Source: an uncultured Acetatifactor sp. (lineage in GTDB: Bacteria; Bacillota; Clostridia; Lachnospirales; Lachnospiraceae). Taken from it: a stretch of DNA of 47,576 nt. The stretch is from positions 1 through 47,576 of the forward strand of contig CANREV010000021.1 of assembly GCA_947629645.1 (NCBI GenBank), read 5' to 3'. Of this stretch, positions 38,684-47,576 are shown piece by piece (the stretch's first letter is position 1; each line of letters starts with the position of its first letter). Below the pieces are notes generated by a model. The model had not been told where the DNA came from and made no database searches. It was given only the letters and a program-made list of their open reading frames with translations. Position numbers and translations under genes: made by a program.

Positions 38684-39250
38684 TTATAAAAATTCGATCC
38701 ATTCCAGATCATCTGCGCTGCATTCTGTAAAATCAGACATTTCATCTGTTTTAACTTGAATCAAATCCGTATATGCGCTTAACGCTTCATAATTAGCCCG
38801 TAATTCGGCGTTGCCTTCCACATACATCATCTCCCGCGGCAGCTCCAGAACCAATACATACTGCTTTCCGCCCTGTTCATATAATCCCAGCACCTTGTCT
38901 GTTTCAAAGATATACTGTTCTTCACCCGCTTCATGCAGATAAAATGACAGGTAACACAGGACGCCCGAGCCGTCCGCTTCCGCGTTCGTTTTTTCAGAGA
39001 CAATAAATGTCGTGCTCGCGGGAGCGTTCTCAGGCCCGGTCTCTACATCATATACTGTTTTACCGTTCCAGCTATCCGGTAAAATGACTTCAAGACCGGT
39101 AATAAATTTCAGGGTGTTTTCAGTATCTGATGTCTCTTCTTCCCAAAATCTGCTGATGTCTGTATCCATATTACCTTTTAACGTTTTTCCACATGCACCA
39201 CATAATAAAAGGATCAATGTCACCGCAAAACATAAAAATACTTTTTTCAT
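38684..39250 (-). CDS. Lipoprotein, last gene of the BlaI/M56 operon
   Basis: A 188-residue lipoprotein: signal KKVFLCFAVTLILLLCGAC with lipobox CGAC (Cys 20). The mature part contains two-strand segments (GLEVILPDSWNGKTVYDVE, KQYVLVLELPREMMYVEG) with no family I can name. It lies 26 bases after the M56 gene with AAAGGA upstream, so it is co-transcribed and could be the effector or client of the sensor. Confidence 0.72.
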   Translation of the reverse strand: MKKVFLCFAVTLILLLCGACGKTLKGNMDTDISRFWEEETSDTENTLKFITGLEVILPDSWNGKTVYDVETGPENAPASTTFIVSEKTNAEADGSGVLCYLSFYLHEAGEEQYIFETDKVLGLYEQGGKQYVLVLELPREMMYVEGNAELRANYEALSAYTDLIQVKTDEMSDFTECSADDLEWIEFL

Positions 39251-39276
39251 GTAGTTGATTCCTTTCTAAGTTTCTC

Positions 39277-41436
39277 CTATTTTTCCAATCCGTAGCCGTT
39301 TACTTTCCATGCACCGTTTTCGTTCACAAAAGTTACGGAAAGATACGTCAGGCTATCCTCTCCGGAAACAATAAACGGCTTGGATAAAGTATATTTCTCC
39401 GTGTCTGACAGACCGTTAATATCGGTCAATCCGGTGATGTCTCTCATATCCATCCTTGCGGCTTCTTCCGGATTTTCATACACATCTATGTCACCGCTGT
39501 AAGAAGCTGACAAAAATTCTTTTACAGTTTCCATGTCCCCATGAAAATAAGCCTGGCAAAAATCCTCCATTCTCTGACGCAGGTTCTGTACTTCTTTACT
39601 TTCCTTTGCTTCTTCACTATCTTCAGCACTACCCTCGGCTGCTGGTTTATACGCAGTATCATTTATATAAGCATAACCTGCATCCTCTTGTGAAACCTGG
39701 GTACTTTGCTCTGAAATTTCATTCGTACCCGTATTCCACCATTCTCCCATAAGCTTATCTTCCCAGTCTCCTCCCCAATAATCATAGATTATCTGCATAT
39801 CTTCAATGTACCAGCCCTCCGGCGTATAGGAACATTCGATACACTTTACGCTTTCTGTCCATGGATCTACATAAGATACAAAGCGCAGCATCATTTTGCC
39901 GTCTTTTTCAAAGATATTCGCTCCCATTCCATGAAAATCAAGGTTTTCCGGACCAAAGCCGGAAGGCTGCGCGGTAGAGTAATCATCATCGGGGATATCT
40001 TCCCCATCGTAATCCTCCCAGCCTACCCACTCTACTTCCAGATCCGGATTTTGGATAAAGTTGCTTGGGTACTCCGCCAGCACAGGCTCTCCTGCGTCAT
40101 TTTTTTCCACATGCAGGATGGAAGTCTCCCCTCCGCCATAAGTACTTCCCGTAGAAATTCTGTTCACAACAATATCCGGCAGGCCATCGCTGTTTAAATC
40201 TCCCGTAACAAGATAAGAAGCCCAGTAATCCGGATAATCGATCAGTGCAATATCGCCGTTCTGAAATTTGGCGAGCACCTGAGTGAATGCGTAATCTCCG
40301 GATACATTGTCTGTTACCAGCACTCTGTCCTCTGTTCCGTCTCCGTCTAAGTCTGTTCTGATCTCTATACCGGTATCGATTGGAATTTGTTTCACGGCAT
40401 AAACTTTTTTGCCGTTTTGAATGTGAATCAGGCTTCCGGCCAGTACAAGAACCGCACAGGCTGCCACGATCAGAAAAACCCCTTTCTTTTTCCTGCCGTT
40501 TATGATACTGTCGAATCTCCGCTTGATAAACTTTACTCCCTGCACATAACCGGTAGAGGCCGCGCTCCATTTACAGCTGCTTTTTGCAACCCACGACATA
40601 ATGACATCGCTGTATTCTTCCCTGTATGTCCTGCCTTCGCCTGCTACCACAGCTTCATCGCAGCATATTTCAATATCCTGCTCCGCCGCTTTTCTAAGCA
40701 GCCAGACAAAAGGATTGAACCAGTGAATGATATTGACAAAAAGGAAAAACAGCTTCCATAAAATATCTTTCTGTTTACAATGCAGCAGTTCGTGTTTTAA
40801 GATAAAACGCAGATCCCGTTCGTCTGAAACATCCTCGGGCAGCACGATCGTATTCTGCAATACGCCTATCGTAAACGGCCCCATAGGAGAATCGCGCAGA
40901 ATCCATAGCTGGGGTGTTCTTTTCAGTCGGTATCTCTCTGCTTCTTCCTGCAGGATCTTTCGTATATGGGAATCCGTACATTCATATCCCAGCCGTCTGA
41001 TTGTCCTTTTTAACTTCCGGAAACCGGCAGAATAATAAAGCAGAAGCGCCGCTCCCGCACATAGCCAAAGGATAAAAAAGACGTCTGTGGCGGTAATCTC
41101 TTTCCTGGTCACACCGGATACTACAGAATTTCCGATTTTCGGATCTTTGGCGGATGTTGTCTGTTGAGACTCCGCCTGCCCGCTCTGGGTGATTGCATGT
41201 TCCGCATGATCCGTATCGCCCCGCCGTATTACCACATCGGGAATATCCACGCTGTATGGCAAAACGGCAGGAAAACGAAAGGGCACCAGACAGCAGACGG
41301 CGATCAGACCCCATATGATCTTTCTGCATTTCGCCCCATACCTTTTACCGCAAAAGGAAAAGACCAGAAGAAAGATGAAAATACACACGCCGTTCACAAC
41401 GGAAGTATTGAAAAGAGCTATCATAAATGGTCTCAT
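39277..41436 (-). CDS. M56 (BlaR1/MecR1-type) sensor protease with FG-GAP-like extracellular domain
   Basis: A 719-residue membrane protein. The first 340 residues are the M56 metallopeptidase module: several membrane helices and the gluzincin motif HELLH (215-219) with EICCDEAV downstream. In BlaR1 this part cleaves the BlaI repressor after a signal. The extracellular half differs: FG-GAP/VCBS-like calcium loops (TDLDGDGTEDRV, GDLNSDGLPDIV), a Glu/Ser-rich linker, and a C-terminal DUF4878-like NTF2 domain (FCQAYFHGDMETVKEF; YLSVTFVNENGAWKVNGYG). No penicillin-binding SxxK domain is seen, so a beta-lactam is probably not the ligand. Confidence 0.85.
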   Translation of the reverse strand: MRPFMIALFNTSVVNGVCIFIFLLVFSFCGKRYGAKCRKIIWGLIAVCCLVPFRFPAVLPYSVDIPDVVIRRGDTDHAEHAITQSGQAESQQTTSAKDPKIGNSVVSGVTRKEITATDVFFILWLCAGAALLLYYSAGFRKLKRTIRRLGYECTDSHIRKILQEEAERYRLKRTPQLWILRDSPMGPFTIGVLQNTIVLPEDVSDERDLRFILKHELLHCKQKDILWKLFFLFVNIIHWFNPFVWLLRKAAEQDIEICCDEAVVAGEGRTYREEYSDVIMSWVAKSSCKWSAASTGYVQGVKFIKRRFDSIINGRKKKGVFLIVAACAVLVLAGSLIHIQNGKKVYAVKQIPIDTGIEIRTDLDGDGTEDRVLVTDNVSGDYAFTQVLAKFQNGDIALIDYPDYWASYLVTGDLNSDGLPDIVVNRISTGSTYGGGETSILHVEKNDAGEPVLAEYPSNFIQNPDLEVEWVGWEDYDGEDIPDDDYSTAQPSGFGPENLDFHGMGANIFEKDGKMMLRFVSYVDPWTESVKCIECSYTPEGWYIEDMQIIYDYWGGDWEDKLMGEWWNTGTNEISEQSTQVSQEDAGYAYINDTAYKPAAEGSAEDSEEAKESKEVQNLRQRMEDFCQAYFHGDMETVKEFLSASYSGDIDVYENPEEAARMDMRDITGLTDINGLSDTEKYTLSKPFIVSGEDSLTYLSVTFVNENGAWKVNGYGLEK

Positions 41437-41813
41437 TTTTCGTCCCTTCCTTCCAGAGAATTCAGGTATTCCCGAAGCTCGGCAATCTCCTTTCGGGAAA
41501 GGTTGTTGGTTTTACAAAGTTGAGCGATCATTTTCGCGGCGGAATTATCATACAGCTTTTCCAAAAGTGTCCTGCTTTCCTGTACCTGATACTCTTTTTG
41601 GGAGATCAGCGCAGAATAGTAGTTGGTGCGCGTGCTTCTGTCGCAGGATACATACCCCTTGTCTGCCATTCTCGCCAGAAAGGTCATTAACGCTGCAAGC
41701 TTCCAGTCGTACTTACCCTTAAGTCCCGCCAGTATTTCATTGGATGTCATGGGCGTATCCTGTTCCCATAAAACTTTCATGATCTCAAATTCCGAATCGG
41801 ATAATTTTTTCAT
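41433..41813 (-). CDS. BlaI/MecI family repressor
   Basis: A 126-residue winged-helix repressor: KKLSDSEFEIMKVLWEQDTP, then KLAALMTFLARMADKGYVSC and the dimer helix NLSRKEIAELREYLNSL. BlaI proteins repress until cut by the cognate M56 protease. The start is taken at ATG 41813 (family N-terminus MKKLSDSE) although AAGGAG is 12-13 bases away; a longer frame from 41846 lacks a site. It overlaps the M56 gene by 4 bases. Its promoter and operator lie at 41839-41885. Confidence 0.88.
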   Translation of the reverse strand: MKKLSDSEFEIMKVLWEQDTPMTSNEILAGLKGKYDWKLAALMTFLARMADKGYVSCDRSTRTNYYSALISQKEYQVQESRTLLEKLYDNSAAKMIAQLCKTNNLSRKEIAELREYLNSLEGRDEK

Positions 41814-41838
41814 GATGATTCCGTTTCTCCTTTTCTGT

Positions 41839-41885
41839 ATTAACATTTATGTTTGCATTATACAATATGTTAATGAAGGTGTCAA
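41839..41885 (-). promoter_or_regulatory. Promoter and operator of the BlaI operon
   Basis: A perfect consensus promoter on the minus strand: TTGACA (41885-41880), 17 bases, TATAAT (41862-41857). It is spanned by an inverted repeat ATTAACAT (41839-41846) / ATGTTAAT (41867-41874). BlaI-class operators contain TACA/TGTA half-sites, and this dyad (with internal TGTA/TACA) is a reasonable autoregulatory site. Confidence 0.78.
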
Positions 41886-41922
41886 TATTAATATTCTCAT
41901 TAATGCTAATATTAGCAAAAAG

Positions 41923-42057
41923 AATAATATTAATGAAAAGAATAACATCAGTGAAAAAAATAATATAAGTAAAAATGATAATATTAGTTAAAATAACAAT
42001 ATTAGTGATATTAGTTAAAATAACAGTATTAGTGACAATAACAACATAATCGTAAAC
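41923..42057. repeat. 18-bp AT-rich tandem repeat array
   Basis: Units of 18 bases, consensus AATAATATTAGTGAAAAT: 41923-41940, 41941-41958, 41959-41976, 41977-41994, 41995-42021 (with a 9-base internal duplication), 42022-42039, and a decayed seventh to about 42057. Weaker related sequence extends both ways (41885-42130). There are no spacers, so it is not a CRISPR. It lies directly upstream of the BlaI promoter. No gene overlaps it. Confidence 0.75.
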
Positions 42058-42405
42058 GTTAATATCAGCTTTAATAATTAGTATAAGTATTAATATTAGT
42101 AGTAAGTATTAATATCAATGCTAATATGGACGTAAATGTTGAATCATTATGTTTCCCGCAGCTTTCAAAAATATGATGTAATGAAAGGAAATCAGACGCT
42201 ATACTCTGTGGAGAAATCTCTACTATCTTTATCTTTTTCCGCTTCTTTCCCAGCTTGTTATTCGCCTCAGTTTCTTGATCCGTCTCTTTATCCTGGTCTC
42301 TTTATTGCTCTCTTTATTCGCGGTTAGAAATGCAATTTATATAAATTAAATGCAATATATAATTGACATTTTCGCAAATGTACTGTATGATGATCCAAAG
42401 TAACA

Positions 42406-42548
42406 GTTCAGAAAGTTTAAACAGTTCAGCATACGGCGCCGCGAAGTCGAAATCGCGTCTCTATGCGATTTTACGAGGGTTGCAGGCGCCAAAACGTTGT
42501 TTTGTGCGTATCAGCGTAACAGTTTAGCCGAAGGCTGAACCGTTGCGA
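42406..42548 (+). other. Multi-hairpin element upstream of the XRE gene
   Basis: Within 145 bases: AAATCGC/GCGATTT (42450-42456 with 42465-42471), CAAAAC/GTTTTG around GTT (42490-42504), and GTTTAGCC/GGCTGAAC around GAA (42522-42540), plus GGCGCC twice and CAGTTCAG-like direct repeats (about 42404, 42422). GC content is far above the AT-rich sequence before it. It may be a dispersed repeat, a small RNA or a leader. 42131-42405 holds nothing recognisable. Confidence 0.5.
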
Positions 42549-42567
42549 TTAGCAGGGGAGGTGGACG

Positions 42568-42780
42568 ATGAGAAATCTGAAACTGAAATTCAGACGTATT
42601 GAATTGGAAATGTCACAGACAAAACTTGCAGAGAAAGTCGGCGTTACCAGGCAGACGATAGGGCTGATTGAAGCGGGAGACTTTAATCCATCGCTTAAAC
42701 TCTGCATCGCGATCTGTAAGGCGTTGGACACTACGTTAAATGATTTGTTCTGGGAGGAGAATGAAAATGAGGAAAAGTAA
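42568..42780 (+). CDS. XRE family transcriptional regulator
   Basis: A 70-residue minimal Cro/CI-type helix-turn-helix protein: RRIELEMSQTKLAEKVGVTR, then QTIGLIEAGDFNPSLKLCIA and ending DLFWEENENEEK. GGGGAGG precedes the ATG. This size class commonly forms a two-gene unit with a small membrane protein, as here (14-base overlap), and probably regulates its own operon. Confidence 0.88.
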   Translation: MRNLKLKFRRIELEMSQTKLAEKVGVTRQTIGLIEAGDFNPSLKLCIAICKALDTTLNDLFWEENENEEK

Positions 42781-43237
42781 AAATAATCTGGATGAGAGAC
42801 AGGAACAGATGCTGCTGCGGATTGAACATAATGGATGCTGGATCGCTTTCTGGGGACTTGTGGCAGTGATCATTATACAGAGAGTTGTTTTAGACTTCGA
42901 TTCCGGCAATATCGCGGGAGAACTGATTGTCTTTATGATGCTTGCCTTATATATCGCCGTGGGATGTATCAGGAGGGGGATCTGGGATCGCCGCCTGAGG
43001 CCCGATACTGCGTCAAACAGGATTGTTTCTCTGACCGCCGCTCTTATTACAGGAATACTGCGGTTCGCATATATGATAAAAAATTTTCCCCACATGATAT
43101 TGAACGCCATTGCGGCCGGTATGATAGCGGCGGCGGTCGCGTTTGCTGTATGTTTCGCCGTTCTGCAGTTCTCTGCGGTTTTATTCAGAAAAAAGCAGGC
43201 TAAAATGGAAGAAGAGCCGCCGGAGAATGGTGAATAG
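42767..43237 (+). CDS. Small membrane protein paired with the XRE regulator
   Basis: A 156-residue protein with four hydrophobic helices (CWIAFWGLVAVIIIQRVVL; LIVFMMLALYIAVGCI; a weak ILRFAYMIKNF region; NAIAAGMIAAAVAFAVCFAV) and a charged start, NLDERQEQMLLRIEHNG. It resembles the membrane partners of small XRE regulators (DUF6773-like). ATG 42767 is used, 9-10 bases from GGGAGG within the XRE gene. Function unknown. Confidence 0.72.
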   Translation: MRKSKNNLDERQEQMLLRIEHNGCWIAFWGLVAVIIIQRVVLDFDSGNIAGELIVFMMLALYIAVGCIRRGIWDRRLRPDTASNRIVSLTAALITGILRFAYMIKNFPHMILNAIAAGMIAAAVAFAVCFAVLQFSAVLFRKKQAKMEEEPPENGE

Positions 43238-43318
43238 CAAATATCTTGGTGACAATCCATTTTATATGGCGTATAGTTTATAGAGGATCTGATATTTTTA
43301 TTGACTGGGGAAACCATT

Positions 43319-44095
43319 ATGTTCAGAGAAAAAGTTTTGTCCTACGCAAAAAAGGAATACGGCACGGTTTCGGAGCATTTATGGAAGTCAAGTCCCGAAC
43401 ATGAGGTGCTTCGTCATCCGCTGCAGGCGGGGGAGAAAAAGGCAAAATGGTACGGAATTATCATGAAGGTAAAACGGGAGCATCTGGGACTGGAGGGAGA
43501 CGGATACATAGATATATTAAATGTAAAATGCGCGCCTGAAATGGTGGATCTGCTTCAGATGTCCCGCGGATATCTGCCCGCGTATCATATGAACAAAAGG
43601 AGCTGGATCACGATCCTTTTGGACGGCACCGTACCCTTTGACAATATCGCGCAGCTGATCGATGAAAGCTATGCGCGAACCGCCTCCTCTAAAGAGAAAA
43701 AGAAGAAGGTGCGCACGGGACCGCGGGACTGGATCGTGCCCGCCAACCCTAAATATTATGATGTGATCAAAGCTTTTGAGGAGAATGAGATCATTGACTG
43801 GAAGCAGAGCAGCGATGTCCGCGTGGGGGATATGGTCTATCTGTATGTGGGAGCGCCTTATTCCGCGCTGATGTATAAATGCAAAGCGGTGGAAGTGGAT
43901 ATTCCATATCGCTTTGAATCCGATTATCTTTCAATCAGGAAAGTCATGAAAATCCAACTATTGAACCGGTATGAGCCGGATTACATGACTTTCGGGAGAT
44001 TGAAAAATGAGTATGGCGTTTATGCCGTCCGGGGCCCCAGAAGCATGCCGGACAGTTTAAAGCGGGAATTGAATGCGTATGAGGGCATGCTGTAG
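43319..44095 (+). CDS. MmcQ/YjbR-like domain fused to an EVE-like domain
   Basis: A 258-residue two-domain protein. The N-terminal 110 residues are MmcQ/YjbR-like (LSYAKKEYGTVSEHLW; KAKWYGIIMKVKREHLGL; RGYLPAYHMNKRSWITILLD). The C-terminal 125 residues resemble EVE/PUA-like modules that recognise modified bases (RDWIVPANPKYYDVIKAFEE, EIIDWKQSSDVRVGDMVYLY, VGAPYSALMYKCKAVE). ATG 43319 follows GGGGAAA. It is single, convergent with carB. Confidence 0.8.
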   Translation: MFREKVLSYAKKEYGTVSEHLWKSSPEHEVLRHPLQAGEKKAKWYGIIMKVKREHLGLEGDGYIDILNVKCAPEMVDLLQMSRGYLPAYHMNKRSWITILLDGTVPFDNIAQLIDESYARTASSKEKKKKVRTGPRDWIVPANPKYYDVIKAFEENEIIDWKQSSDVRVGDMVYLYVGAPYSALMYKCKAVEVDIPYRFESDYLSIRKVMKIQLLNRYEPDYMTFGRLKNEYGVYAVRGPRSMPDSLKRELNAYEGML

Positions 44096-44110
44096 GGGCG
44101 GCGGTTATGT

Positions 44111-47338
<3,228 letters not shown>

Positions 47339-47394
47339 TCAAATGTCCTCCTGTAAGTGGGATTTTTCGTTGCATATTTTTAGATTCTTATTTT

Positions 47395-47422
47395 ATTATA
47401 TAGAAAATTGGGGAAATCACAA
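47395..47422 (-). promoter_or_regulatory. Promoter of carB
   Basis: On the minus strand TTGTGA (47422-47417), 16 bases, TATAAT (47400-47395), 57 bases before the carB start. A TTGACG/CGTCAA dyad further upstream (about 47454-47477) may be regulatory. No PyrR-type leader terminator is visible in the short leader. Confidence 0.6.
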
Positions 47423-47538
47423 GAACCTTTGCGAAAATATTCCGCAAGGGTATTGACGGCCTGCAATCTGCGTCAAAGTCTTAGAAAGGGTGATTGCTTT
47501 CGGAAGTTTGACAGCTTAACCACATAAAAAACCTTACA

Positions 47539-47563
47539 AAGCCTTTATTGGCTTAATTTTTTT
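47539..47563 (+). terminator. Short terminator at the window edge
   Basis: AAGCC (47539-47543) pairs with GGCTT (47550-47554), followed by AATTTTTTT. The stem is only five pairs, so this is tentative. Confidence 0.35.
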
Positions 47564-47576
47564 GTCAAATTTTAAC

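Noticed and set aside
41885..42130. Possible CRISPR array
   Set aside because: Units are 18 bases, contiguous and degenerate, with no unique spacers and no cas genes in the window.
42136..42327. 63-codon plus-strand frame in the gap before the XRE gene
   Set aside because: No ribosome site and Ser/Phe/Leu-biased composition typical of chance frames in pyrimidine-rich DNA.
47339..47576. PyrR-type attenuator ahead of carB
   Set aside because: The leader between promoter and start is only about 50 bases and shows no antiterminator/terminator pair.

Overview
The window looks like chromosome of a Gram-positive anaerobe of the class Clostridia, most likely a gut Lachnospiraceae. The indications are AGGAGG-type ribosome binding sites throughout, a CIRCE-controlled hsp20, tandem hemerythrin, M56/BlaI signalling, flavodoxins, 4Fe-4S aldo/keto reductases and an ACGX-type radical SAM peptide system. 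This is inferred from gene content; there is no rRNA or tRNA in the window to confirm it.

Layout. 1-2800 is a graveyard of gene fragments (an SNF2-helicase N-terminus, an ABC ATPase scrap joined to a flavodoxin tail, a decayed possible mobilisation gene) around one intact radical SAM gene. 2816-12762 carries ordinary accessory genes: tandem hemerythrin, MATE exporter, a TetR-controlled ABC exporter with a textbook promoter and palindromic operator, a double HD-GYP protein, VanZ, and a LysR regulator divergent from a split chromate transporter. 13062-18513 has hsp20 with CIRCE, a lipoprotein, an LTA-synthase-like sulfatase and an orphan HicB. 19029-22462 is a flavodoxin / SDR / aldo-keto reductase operon divergent from a TetR gene; the reductase start is broken by an A9 tract. 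22594-26271 is a two-component system wrapped in four small or membrane proteins, with two promoters sharing an identical operator layout. 26272-29098 holds a nitroreductase behind a hairpin-rich leader, small proteins and an HxlR regulator.

The most interesting region is 29300-33390: a 40-residue Ala/Cys/Gly-rich peptide with ACGA repeats, its radical SAM/SPASM enzyme, a nitroreductase, a flavin-binding/ferredoxin fusion, a zinc-type macrodomain ADP-ribose hydrolase and a class M (SirTM-like) sirtuin, closely spaced or overlapping on one strand. The peptide/radical SAM pair and the macrodomain/sirtuin pair are each known types. Their union in one apparent operon, with no GcvH-L or lipoate ligase, suggests an unexplored link between RiPP-like peptide modification, redox chemistry and reversible ADP-ribosylation. 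An AbiE-type toxin/antitoxin pair follows, bracketed by the sirtuin 3' end and a second, decayed copy of that same 3' end.

35600-38500 is another stretch of truncated and frameshifted genes. 38684-41885 is a BlaI / M56 peptidase / lipoprotein operon whose sensor has an FG-GAP-like rather than a penicillin-binding domain. 41885-42567 is gene-free, with an 18-bp tandem repeat and a multi-hairpin element. The window ends with an XRE/membrane pair, a YjbR-EVE-like protein and carB.

All functional names come from reading motifs in the translated sequence; no database search was run.
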